A stretch of DNA of 13,985 nt, from NCBI GenBank assembly GCA_002314325.1, contig DCFC01000010.1, forward strand, positions 47,091 to 61,075, read 5' to 3'. The DNA is from Megamonas hypermegale. GTDB lineage: Bacteria > Bacillota > Negativicutes > Selenomonadales > Selenomonadaceae. Under the pieces are notes generated by a model. That model searched no databases, had not been told where the DNA came from, and was given only the letters and a program-made list of their open reading frames with translations. Positions 7,348-13,985 of this stretch are shown here, one piece after another. Positions within the stretch are counted from its first letter, which is position 1. Each line of letters begins with the position of its first letter. Made by a program: the position numbers and the translations under genes.

Positions 7348-8943
7348 TTGTTCAAAAAAATTCTGTGTCTCTTTCTGCTATGCTTTATCTTTCTGCCTGC
7401 CAACGTCTGGGCGGAGAAAACGGCTAAAACGATTTTATTCATTCCCCATGACAACCGTCCCATTTCCTTCGAGCAGACGGCCGATAATATACGCCATCTC
7501 GGCTATGAAGTGCTGACGCCGCCGGAAAAATACCTCGGCAACCGCACTGACCCCGAAGGCAGCCCCGACAAACTAGCCGAATGGGCAGCTGAAAACATCA
7601 AACAGGCCGATGCCGCCGTGATATCCTCCGACGCTCTGATATACGGCAGTCTTGTCGCTTCGCGCAAACACGATTTGAGCGAAAAAATCGTTTTGAAGCG
7701 CGCCGCCAAAATCGACAAAATCCATAAAGCCAACACCAAAGCTGATATCTATGTATTCGGCTCCATCATGCGCACGCCGCACACTGCCGCCGATTCGGGC
7801 GGACAGGATGATGATAAATTCATAAATTACGTGGAAAAAATTTCCGCCTATACGGCGCTTGCCGACAAACAGGAGCAGGACGGTCTCGACAGCAACGAAA
7901 AGACGCTGATGGAAATCTACAAACGGCAGATACCGCCGCAAATATTAAGCGACTGGCTATCCCGCCGCCAGGCGAATTTTAAAGCCAGCCGCCAATTAAT
8001 CAACCTTTTGAAAGACGGCGATATCCAGTATCTCGTGCTCGGCTGCGACGATAACGCCAAATACTCGCAGACGCATAAGGAGCGGCGTATACTCGATACT
8101 TACGCCGGTTCTTTAAACGGCAAATCGTATTATTCCGTCTCCGGTATTGATGAAATCGGATACATTCTGCTGACGCGGGCCGTAAACCACCTCGAAAGCA
8201 AAGTGCCGTTTGTCAGCGTTCACTATGCTGACGGCGTAGGCGAAGACACTATTCCCGCCGCTTCCAACGAACCGATAAAAAACACCATTGCCGCACAGAT
8301 ACGCATGTCTGGCGGTATGCAGGTACGCAGCGATGAACACGCCGATTTAATCTTTATGGTCAATACGGCTAATGACGGCGCGACAGGTGCCGCCAATGAC
8401 CCGAACAATGTCTATACTGCCAATGAAAACGTACAAAATTTCCTGCAAATGGTGCAGACAGCCGTCGACAGTAATAAACCCGTCGGCATCGGCGATATCG
8501 TGTTCGGCAACGGCGCGGATAATTCATTGATGTACGGTCTGTATCAGCGCCGATTGCTCGATAAACTCAATGCCTATTCCGGCTGGAACACGCCGACGAA
8601 CAGCACCGGCTACGCTCTCGCCATGGGAATGGGCGCAATCTACACGGACAGGGTGAATATCCTCAAAATGCTGGAAGTGCGCTATCTGGACGACTGGCTG
8701 TATCAGGCAAACGTGCGCCAATATGTAGCCAACCGCCTTGACAGTATATTATCCGACGGCGAATACAATGAACTGGACGGCAAAAAATTCCGCGCCGAGC
8801 AGATGGCGACGGCCGAGCTGCGCCGTCTGATAAAATTATACGGCCTCGATAAATTCGAAGGTCAATCCTACGTAGCAGATGCCGCCATCGAATTTCCGTG
8901 GAACAGAATGTATGAAGCCGCTATTGTTTTCCCAGAAAAATAA
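7348..8943 (+). CDS. Exported DUF4127 family protein
   Basis: This 531-residue protein matches the DUF4127 family, whose function is not established. It begins with a clear Sec signal peptide: FKK, a hydrophobic stretch (residues 5-17), and a likely cut after VWA at residue 22, so it should act outside the membrane. The mature part opens with TILFIPHDNRPIS (28-40), the family's conserved N-terminal motif with His34, Asp35, Arg37 and Pro38. Other visible conserved-looking motifs are SSDALIYGSLVASR and LGCDDNAKYSQTHKE. The start is TTG at 7348, with GGTGAT about 6 bp upstream; there is no in-frame ATG near the signal peptide. It has its own promoter. It neighbours a sugar acetyltransferase, which hints at a surface-polysaccharide link, but that is only inference. 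Confidence 0.82.
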   Translation: MFKKILCLFLLCFIFLPANVWAEKTAKTILFIPHDNRPISFEQTADNIRHLGYEVLTPPEKYLGNRTDPEGSPDKLAEWAAENIKQADAAVISSDALIYGSLVASRKHDLSEKIVLKRAAKIDKIHKANTKADIYVFGSIMRTPHTAADSGGQDDDKFINYVEKISAYTALADKQEQDGLDSNEKTLMEIYKRQIPPQILSDWLSRRQANFKASRQLINLLKDGDIQYLVLGCDDNAKYSQTHKERRILDTYAGSLNGKSYYSVSGIDEIGYILLTRAVNHLESKVPFVSVHYADGVGEDTIPAASNEPIKNTIAAQIRMSGGMQVRSDEHADLIFMVNTANDGATGAANDPNNVYTANENVQNFLQMVQTAVDSNKPVGIGDIVFGNGADNSLMYGLYQRRLLDKLNAYSGWNTPTNSTGYALAMGMGAIYTDRVNILKMLEVRYLDDWLYQANVRQYVANRLDSILSDGEYNELDGKKFRAEQMATAELRRLIKLYGLDKFEGQSYVADAAIEFPWNRMYEAAIVFPEK

Positions 8944-8945
8944 CC

Positions 8946-9065
8946 ATAATCTATTGTGCCAGTAAAACATCAAGCCAATACCAGCATTGTTCGCTGTTGT
9001 CACTTAACCTCACTAAATATAAAGTATTATACTGCTTTAGAAAATCAACTGGCACAATAGATTAT
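8946..9065. mobile_element. MITE-like structured element, copy 3 (degenerate)
   Basis: The outer arms 8946-8963 and 9048-9065 are 18-bp perfect complements (inner part TATTGTGCCAGT). The core reads on the minus strand and holds GAGGTTAAGTG with its flank. Only one arm of the inner stem survives intact (9016-9035, ATATAAAGTATTATACTGC); the opposite arm is replaced by a shorter sequence after CCAGCA (8981-8986). It lies 2 nt after the DUF4127 stop, between convergent genes. I find no convincing 9-bp direct repeat outside it, consistent with an older copy. Confidence 0.8.
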
Positions 9066-9071
9066 AAATAC

Positions 9072-9107
9072 AAAAAAGGAAGCAGGTAACTGCTTCCTCA
9101 TTTTTTA
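9072..9107. terminator. Bidirectional terminator between convergent genes
   Basis: The 8-bp stem GGAAGCAG/CTGCTTCC (9078-9085 with 9090-9097) has a GTAA loop. A six-residue A run lies to its left (T-run for the minus strand), and TCATTTTTT lies to its right. It can end both the leftward EamA transcript, whose stop codon touches the stem, and rightward transcripts from the DUF4127 gene. Confidence 0.85.
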
Positions 9108-10003
9108 TGCAACGCCATTTTCAGCTGTTCACTGTGAGTCGTAATGTATACGCCGACAAATATCGCCAATGCGCCGGAAATCTGCATGATGCCTATTTCC
9201 TCGCTTAAAAAGACAGCACCGCATAGCATACCGAATATCGGAGTCAAATTGGAGAAAATCGCTGCCATGCTCGGACCGGCATTTTTCACGCCGATATTCC
9301 AAAACAGCATGGAGCCGACACCGCCGCACAGTACGACGAAAACAAAACTGCTCCAGCCCGCAATATCAAGATTTACATAGCCGAGCTGACCGGTACACAG
9401 GGCAAACAGCGCCACCTCGATTGAACCCAAAAGCCCCGACCATGCCGTAACGGCAATAGCCGATAAATGCTTCATGACGCGAAGCCCGATAATCGAATAT
9501 GCCGCCCAGACAATCTGGCAGGTGAAAAACAAAATATCACCCGGGTTAAACTGGAAATTCGCCAGAATTTCCCATGAACCCTTCGTTATCAGGAAAATAA
9601 CGCCGATGAACGAAATAATAATGCCTATCCACTGCAGTAGCTTCAGCCGTTCGCGAATGAACACCGCCGACAGCATAGCCGTAACGGCAGGGCCGGTCGC
9701 TGCAATCAGCGTACAGTTCGTGATAGTGGAATATTTAAGCCCCGTAAACTGCGATACATTGTTTATGGCAATGCCGGTAAGACCCATTAACAGCAACGGA
9801 ATTATACAATTTTTAGGAGGTATGAACTTTTTTTCGCGCCTCAAATACATTATCAAGAATAAAATCAGACTAATTAACAGATATCGAAGGCACGTAAGCG
9901 AAGCCGGCGTCCAGCTCGCAATCAGAATTTTTATGCACAGAGGCTGGATGCCCCAAAATATGGTAGCCAGTGATAATAGTAAATACGTTTGATTTTGAGG
10001 CAT
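9098..10003 (-). CDS. EamA/DMT-superfamily transporter
   Basis: This 301-residue inner-membrane protein has about ten transmembrane segments arranged as two EamA repeats (roughly residues 5-138 and 155-290). TIFWGIQPLCIK (14-25) and the end of repeat 1 (FIRERLKLLQWIGI, 115-128) are typical of drug/metabolite transporters. The length is normal for the family, and the substrate is unknown (an amino acid, a metabolite or a nucleotide sugar precursor are possible in this superfamily). The ATG at 10003 has GAAGGTG 5 bp upstream, lying in the 15-bp gap after the GntP-type gene, so the two are co-transcribed. The stop overlaps the terminator region. Confidence 0.85.
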   Translation of the reverse strand: MPQNQTYLLLSLATIFWGIQPLCIKILIASWTPASLTCLRYLLISLILFLIMYLRREKKFIPPKNCIIPLLLMGLTGIAINNVSQFTGLKYSTITNCTLIAATGPAVTAMLSAVFIRERLKLLQWIGIIISFIGVIFLITKGSWEILANFQFNPGDILFFTCQIVWAAYSIIGLRVMKHLSAIAVTAWSGLLGSIEVALFALCTGQLGYVNLDIAGWSSFVFVVLCGGVGSMLFWNIGVKNAGPSMAAIFSNLTPIFGMLCGAVFLSEEIGIMQISGALAIFVGVYITTHSEQLKMALHKK

Positions 10004-10018
10004 AAGGACACCTTCTTT

Positions 10019-11434
10019 TTATACCAAGCCAAACAGCATATACGCAATCAGGCAGACAAACGCCACAAAGAATTTCATTACCGTTAAAACGAATACATCG
10101 TAATAAGACTCTTTATGCGTAAGACCGCAAACGGCAATCAGAGTAACGAGCGCACCGGCATGCGGCATACTGTCGAAACCTTCGGAAGCGATGCAGACAA
10201 TGCGGTGCAGAACTTCTGGCGACATGCCGACCTGCTGCGCCCATGTAAGCCATTCCTGGCCGAATGTGCCGACCGTAATCATCAGACCGGCAGAAGAAGA
10301 ACCGGTAATCGCCACCATGATATTTGTCGTTACAATCGAGGAAAACAGCGGACCGTCGCCGAGCGACAGACCGAGAAGAGCCGATTTTATCATGGCAAAA
10401 GCCGGCAATGCCGCGATAACGCAGCCGAAAGCATAACCGGACGCAACATTGAGTACGGCTGAAGTCGAGCCAATGGCACCGGCATTAATCGGATGCATAA
10501 CGCCGCCCAAACGTTTTAGCTTTTTACGGCCAATCCATGCCGCAACGATACTGCTCAAAATAAGCGCCACATTGATTGACCAGATAGCCTGTACCTTTGC
10601 TACGCTTGCCGCAATCAAAGAGAGATTGAGCGGTGCAAAAGTGCTCAGACTGTTTTCATCCCAGTGAAAAGCCCAGTCCCAGTTGAACGGATTGCTGACA
10701 TACAGATTAATCACGATAACCATGATGAGCGGCACGCAGGACAGACGCCAATCCGGCAATTCTTCATTATTATCTTCCGGTTCGTTTAAAATATGCCTAC
10801 CGTAGCCTTCACCCTTGTTTTTCAAGGATTTAGCACGATAGGAAATCCAAACGTACGCAATGATAAAGAAAAGTACGGAAGCCAAAAGACCCTGACCGAT
10901 ACCTGCCCATGTCGTTGTACCGAACACTGCCGCCGGAATGATATTCTGAATTTGCGGCGTACCTGGAAGCGAAACCATGCTGTAGGTGAAAATACCCATC
11001 CATAAGATTGCCGGCAGCAACCGTTTCGGAATGTCCGCCTGTTTAAATAAAATAGCGGCAAACGGATACATAACGAATGCTACGACAAATACGCTGAGAC
11101 CGCCGTAAGTTAAAACGCCGCAGCCTAAAAGCACGGCCAAAACGGCACGTTCCTTGCCGAGAACCGATACGATTTTGGAAGCAACAGAAGCGGCAAGGCC
11201 GCCTTCTTCCATGATTTTGGCAAAAGCCGCACCCAATAAGAATACAGGATAATAACTTTTAATATATTCAGCCGCTTTTGTCATATACAACTCACTGTAG
11301 ACCGGCATAGAAGCATAATCGCTCGTTACAGCCGCCAGCACGGCAAAAACCGGTGCAATGAAAATGAGCGAAAAGCCTCTGTAGGCAAAAACCATTAACA
11401 ATATTAAACTTAAAACAATAATAGCTAAGTCCAC
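10019..11434 (-). CDS. GntP-family permease (gluconate/organic-acid symporter type)
   Basis: This 471-residue membrane protein has about 12 hydrophobic segments. It resembles the GntP/citrate-transporter group: GGLSVFVVAFVMYPFAA (111-127), YSMVSLPGTPQIQN (151-164), and a C-terminal SMPHAGALVTL motif. A charged cytoplasmic loop falls near 200-225. The start is GTG at 11434, with AGGAGG 8 bp upstream. It follows iolE on the same strand, but a strong hairpin separates them and no promoter is seen in the 30 bp left between them. Family members carry gluconate, related sugar acids or citrate; proximity to iolE suggests an inositol-derived or sugar-acid substrate, which is inference. Confidence 0.8.
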   Translation of the reverse strand: MDLAIIVLSLILLMVFAYRGFSLIFIAPVFAVLAAVTSDYASMPVYSELYMTKAAEYIKSYYPVFLLGAAFAKIMEEGGLAASVASKIVSVLGKERAVLAVLLGCGVLTYGGLSVFVVAFVMYPFAAILFKQADIPKRLLPAILWMGIFTYSMVSLPGTPQIQNIIPAAVFGTTTWAGIGQGLLASVLFFIIAYVWISYRAKSLKNKGEGYGRHILNEPEDNNEELPDWRLSCVPLIMVIVINLYVSNPFNWDWAFHWDENSLSTFAPLNLSLIAASVAKVQAIWSINVALILSSIVAAWIGRKKLKRLGGVMHPINAGAIGSTSAVLNVASGYAFGCVIAALPAFAMIKSALLGLSLGDGPLFSSIVTTNIMVAITGSSSAGLMITVGTFGQEWLTWAQQVGMSPEVLHRIVCIASEGFDSMPHAGALVTLIAVCGLTHKESYYDVFVLTVMKFFVAFVCLIAYMLFGLV

Positions 11435-11464
11435 GCCAAAAACCTCCTAAAAAATTTTTATGTA

Positions 11465-11496
11465 AAAAAGCCTTCCTGCTACGGGGAAGGCTTTTT
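11465..11496. terminator. Terminator-like hairpin between iolE and the GntP-type gene
   Basis: A 12-bp perfect stem (AAAAAGCCTTCC, 11465-11476, with GGAAGGCTTTTT, 11485-11496) closes an 8-nt loop. It is symmetrical, with T-runs inside the stem on both strands. It begins 14 nt past the iolE stop. Partial termination would lower GntP expression relative to iolE. Confidence 0.85.
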
Positions 11497-11510
11497 AATT
11501 GTTCAATTAA

Positions 11511-12398
11511 TTATAAGCCGGAAACTTCATGAATATATTTTCTAGCTTTCATAGCATATTCAAGCGGATTTGCAATAGCTGGGTCCTGTTCAGCCTCAAC
11601 CATTGTCCAGCCTTCATAGTTGTTTTCTTTCAGAATGTCGAAAACAGGTTTGAAATCGATGTAGCCGTCGCCAGGAACAGTGAACATACCCATTCTTACG
11701 CCGTCGAGGAAGCTCATGTTTTCGTTTTTAACTTTTTCTACGAGTTCTTTGCGAACGTCTTTCAGATGAACGTGTTTAATACGGTTTACATATTTTTTCA
11801 AAATAGCGATATGGTCTTCACCGGAGCATACGAGATGACCAGTATCATATAAGAGATATACGAGGTTCGGGTCAGTCATTTCCATGAGTTTGTCGATTTC
11901 TTCCGTTGTCTGTACGCCCGTACCCATATGATGATGGTAAACAACTTTCATGCCTTTTTCAGCAGCGAGTTCACCAAGTTTATTGAGGCCTTCAGCCACT
12001 TTCTGCCACTGTTCGTCAGTGTTGTACGGTTTGCCAGCAAATACAGGAGTAGTGAGCTGTCCCTGAACGCTGTTGCCTTGTTCGGAAACAACGATAACTT
12101 TTGCACCCATAGCATGGAGAAAATCACGATGAGCTTTGAATTCTTCAGCCGTTTCTTCATACGGTTTCGTTGTCAGGAAAGAGCTGAACCATGCGCTTGC
12201 TACGCTGAGACCGCGCAGGGACAGAGCTTTTTTCAGTTCATCCACGTCTTTCGGGAATTTACCGCCCATTTCGCAGCCTTTGAAACCTGCCAGAGCCATT
12301 TCACTTACACACTGCTGGAAAGTGTTTTCTTTGCCCAAATCCGGCATATCGTCGTTTGTCCAGCCGATAGGGCAGATACCTAATTTAATGTTTGCCAT
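11511..12398 (-). CDS. iolE: Inosose dehydratase (myo-inosose-2 dehydratase)
   Basis: This 295-residue cytoplasmic TIM-barrel enzyme is of the xylose-isomerase-like (AP endonuclease 2) superfamily. It would dehydrate scyllo-inosose to a 3,5/4-trihydroxycyclohexane-1,2-dione, the step after IolG. Family signatures are [11 protein letters not shown] (7-17), [10 protein letters not shown] (152-161), LYDTGH (183-188), KHVHLKD (208-214) and VEAEQDP (267-273), which supply metal-binding Glu, Asp and His residues. The start is ATG at 12398 with GGAGG 8 bp upstream; a TTG five codons further up overlaps that ribosome site and is rejected. It diverges from the AraC gene. The upstream region gives it an apparently long, hairpin-rich leader. 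Confidence 0.9.
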   Translation of the reverse strand: MANIKLGICPIGWTNDDMPDLGKENTFQQCVSEMALAGFKGCEMGGKFPKDVDELKKALSLRGLSVASAWFSSFLTTKPYEETAEEFKAHRDFLHAMGAKVIVVSEQGNSVQGQLTTPVFAGKPYNTDEQWQKVAEGLNKLGELAAEKGMKVVYHHHMGTGVQTTEEIDKLMEMTDPNLVYLLYDTGHLVCSGEDHIAILKKYVNRIKHVHLKDVRKELVEKVKNENMSFLDGVRMGMFTVPGDGYIDFKPVFDILKENNYEGWTMVEAEQDPAIANPLEYAMKARKYIHEVSGL

Positions 12399-12467
12399 AA
12401 AAAATTCCTCCAAATTTATAAAATAAAAATTTAATATATAATGGTTATTTACTAACCTTGTTTGCAG

Positions 12468-12492
12468 GGATAAATGCAGGAAACATTTATCC
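12468..12492. repeat. Hairpin in the iolE leader
   Basis: GGATAAATG (12468-12476) pairs perfectly with CATTTATCC (12484-12492) around a 7-nt loop, 70 bp upstream of the iolE start. It may be an operator or a leader stem-loop. Confidence 0.6.
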
Positions 12493-12548
12493 GGAGAGTT
12501 GAAATTTAAATAATGATTAGAAGAGAATATGGTTTATTTATCTAAACA

Positions 12549-12614
12549 TATGCTATAAATATGTGCGGAGATGTACGATGGAGTAATACATCTCCACCAG
12601 CTGTATATAGCATA
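12549..12614. repeat. Nested double inverted repeat upstream of iolE
   Basis: The outer arms TATGCTATA (12549-12557) and TATAGCATA (12606-12614) enclose inner arms GGAGATGTA (12567-12575) and TACATCTCC (12587-12595), with short unpaired bulges between. The loop contains TGGAG, which could compete for CTCCA in the right arm, so two alternative folds are possible in RNA. I do not recognise a known riboswitch. Confidence 0.6.
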
Positions 12615-12665
12615 ATAAAAAAGGGGGCTATATGTTTGTTTGAATATATAATGAATATATTATGA

Positions 12666-12691
12666 GTAACTTCTGTAACTATATAGTAACT
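12666..12691. promoter_or_regulatory. Three phased GTAACT repeats, candidate AraC-type operator
   Basis: GTAACT occurs at 12666-12671, 12675-12680 and 12686-12691, that is at 9- and 11-bp steps with 20 bp from first to third. AraC-family dimers commonly bind direct half-sites about two helical turns apart. The repeats lie over the -35 region of a candidate iolE promoter, about 90 bp from the regulator's own start. This is a prediction from spacing and position only. Confidence 0.5.
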
Positions 12692-12780
12692 CTTTTTGTT
12701 GCATTTGTCCATACTTTTTGTTAAAATTTAAGTAGGTTTTTTGTATTTTTTTTAGAGATAAAGAGAGAAGTTCTATTATT

Positions 12781-13632
12781 ATGCTACAGTATTTTATAAA
12801 CAACAAGTATAAATCCACGTTTGACCGGCTTCATCCGCCCAAACTGGAATATTTCTGCAAAGTGGATGAAACATCCTCGACCATGCCGCGCACTATGCAC
12901 ATGCACACCAATCTGGTGGAAATTCTGCTCGTGTATAACGGCAACGGCATCTACATGATTGAAAACGACAAATACACCGCTCAAAAAGGAGATTTAATTC
13001 TTTATAACAGCAACGTACCGCATGATGAATTCGGCGGCTCAGGCACCGGTCTTTGCACCTACTGTCTGGGAATAAGCAATTTAAAGCTCACCCATCTGGA
13101 AAAAAACAAGATTATCTCATCCGATTATATTCCTGTAATCGGATTGGGAAAGTTTTTCGACGAATTTCTGGCTCTGTTTCAATGTATGGAACACAATATC
13201 AATGAAGATGAACTGTATCTGCCTGAATTCATAAATTATCTGACGGAAGCTATTATCGTCAAAACATGCCATATCGTCAAAACGAACGGCATCATCCGCC
13301 AGCAGAAAATACTCTCGCTTTCCGATAAAGTCAGAGATTATATCGACAAACATTATAATGAGCCGATTTCGCTGGAACAGATAGCCGCAGCCGTGAAAGC
13401 CAATAAATACTATCTTGCTCATATGTTCAAGGCGGAAACGGGCTTTTCGCCGCTGCAGTACGTCGTCCGCCGCCGCATCGGCGAGGCGCAGAACCTTTTA
13501 ATCAACACCGATATGAGCATAACGCAGATTGCAGCAACGGTCGGCTACAACAATTCCAACTACTTTCAAAATATTTTCCGCAAATACATGGGCATGACAC
13601 CCGGCTACTATCGGAAAAAATGGAAATCATAA
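12781..13632 (+). CDS. AraC-family transcriptional regulator, cupin N-domain
   Basis: This 283-residue regulator has two parts. The N-terminal cupin-like sensor domain (about residues 20-100) carries MHMHTNLVEILLVYNGNG (39-56) and QKGDLILYNSNVPHDEF (68-84). The C-terminal HTH_18 domain has two helix-turn-helix units (about 198-218, SLEQIAAAVKANKYYLAHMF, and 246-267, SITQIAATVGYNNSNYFQNI), ending in the typical MGMTPGYYRKKW. The length is normal for sugar-responsive AraC proteins. It is divergent from iolE and near phased repeats, so local control of the inositol genes is likely, with inositol or inosose a plausible effector (inference). The ATG has a weak purine-rich ribosome site 10 bp upstream. 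Confidence 0.88.
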   Translation: MLQYFINNKYKSTFDRLHPPKLEYFCKVDETSSTMPRTMHMHTNLVEILLVYNGNGIYMIENDKYTAQKGDLILYNSNVPHDEFGGSGTGLCTYCLGISNLKLTHLEKNKIISSDYIPVIGLGKFFDEFLALFQCMEHNINEDELYLPEFINYLTEAIIVKTCHIVKTNGIIRQQKILSLSDKVRDYIDKHYNEPISLEQIAAAVKANKYYLAHMFKAETGFSPLQYVVRRRIGEAQNLLINTDMSITQIAATVGYNNSNYFQNIFRKYMGMTPGYYRKKWKS

Positions 13633-13640
13633 AAAGTGGG

Positions 13641-13685
13641 TGTTCATTTTTCTTTTGAAAGGTCAAAAGAAAAACGAACCAAAAA
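13641..13685. repeat. Palindromic hairpin repeat, right copy
   Basis: A 17-bp stem (13642-13658 with 13663-13679, one A-C mismatch) closes an AAGG loop, starting 9 nt after the AraC stop. It is the reverse complement of 14-58 at 44 of 45 positions. It may protect or end the AraC transcript, but it has no following T-run. Confidence 0.8.
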
Positions 13686-13700
13686 TCACCTAAAGGTATA

Positions 13701-13734
13701 ACAGGCTCTAATTACTAAAGTAATAAGAGCCTGT
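13701..13734. terminator. Hairpin, possible terminator
   Basis: ACAGGCTCTAATTAC (13701-13715) pairs with 13720-13734 over 15 positions with one mismatch and a TAAA loop. On the plus strand A7 then CTTTTT follows, so the T-run is offset by 8 nt. On the minus strand no T-run follows. It could end AraC transcription weakly. Confidence 0.4.
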
Positions 13735-13985
13735 AAAAAAACTTTTTAACGTTTCGCTACTGCTGCACTAGGCAAGCCTTCGCAACCCTTCTATAAAAAC
13801 AGTCGATACAACGGCTCGAAACGCTTGGAATTTGGCTCGTACCTTCCCTTTCCAGCAGAAACTAAAATTTGAGCTGTTGACACTGCAATTCGCTAGTCAT
13901 GCCAAAACTTTCATCCATGTTAGAGCATTTTCAAGGTAGCTTTAGCTATTAAAAAGAATAATATTTAGATATGTTTTTAGTTTAA

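Larger units (their letters stand above)
12399..12780. promoter_or_regulatory. iolE/araC divergent control region
   Basis: This 382-bp A/T-rich region separates the divergent genes and holds several palindromes: GGTTA/TAACC (12443-12457), a 9-bp hairpin (12468-12492), GTTTA/TAAAC (12532-12547), a nested stem (12549-12614) and three GTAACT repeats (12666-12691). On the minus strand TATATT (complement of 12654-12659) is a candidate -10 for iolE. Its -35 is poor and is overlapped by the GTAACT repeats, a pattern typical of activator-dependent promoters. For the AraC gene I see only TTGTTG (12696-12701) and TTAAAA (12721-12726), a weak pair. The AraC ribosome site is GAGAGAAG near 12763-12770. 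Confidence 0.55.
13633..13985. other. Non-coding right end of the window
   Basis: No credible gene is visible on either strand in these 353 bases. The stretch holds the right copy of the palindromic repeat (13641-13685), a second hairpin (13701-13734) and then about 240 bp of unrecognised sequence with mixed composition. That last part reads on the minus strand only as short frames interrupted by stops. It could be a decayed gene or a genomic repeat. Confidence 0.5.

Noticed and set aside
9003..9017. CTTAACCTCACTAAA in element copy 3 resembles the T3-phage RNA polymerase promoter core.
   Set aside because: It is one base short of the phage consensus, lacks the downstream GGG start, and no phage-type polymerase is known here. 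Probably chance.
12399..12413. A five-codon upstream extension of iolE from TTG at 12413.
   Set aside because: It overlaps the GGAGG ribosome site that fits the ATG at 12398.
13741..13985. A possible minus-strand gene fragment at the right end.
   Set aside because: Only short frames broken by stops are visible and no family was recognised.

Overview
The window looks like a chromosomal stretch from an anaerobic Firmicute. Negativicutes-like is my best guess, from the protein style, the A/T-rich intergenic DNA and the AGGTGAT-type ribosome binding sites, but no rRNA or marker gene is present to prove it. It reads as a catabolic neighbourhood built around two myo-inositol genes. An inositol 2-dehydrogenase (iolG, 316-1341) lies at the left. 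An inosose dehydratase (iolE, 12398-11511, minus strand) lies at the right, with an AraC-family regulator (12781-13632) facing away from it. No iolB, iolC, iolD, iolJ or iolA homologue is seen, so the rest of the pathway must lie elsewhere.

Layout: iolG; a 424-bp gap holding a structured repeat; a GPH-type sugar:cation symporter and a cytidylate-kinase-like protein (one transcription unit, strong terminator at 3792-3827); an ArsB/NhaD-type ion transporter with its own promoter; a second copy of the repeat and a terminator; a 603-residue protein made of three tandem maltose/galactoside-acetyltransferase-like units; an exported DUF4127 protein; a third repeat copy; then a leftward set iolE > GntP-type permease > EamA-type transporter ending at a bidirectional terminator. 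The 382-bp iolE/araC divergent region is rich in palindromes and carries three phased GTAACT repeats that are a plausible site for the AraC protein.

The most unusual thing is the intergenic element present three times (1527-1656, 5194-5321, 8946-9065). Two copies are bounded by perfect 9-bp direct repeats, so they are mobile (MITE-like). Each has an outer inverted repeat. The two intact copies have a long perfect inner inverted repeat around a conserved 26-28-nt core. The stems differ between copies but change on both arms together, and the core is flipped relative to the arms in the middle copy. No transposase is in the window.

A near-identical 45-bp hairpin sequence also occurs in opposite orientation close to both ends of the window (14-58 and 13641-13685), enclosing the whole gene set.
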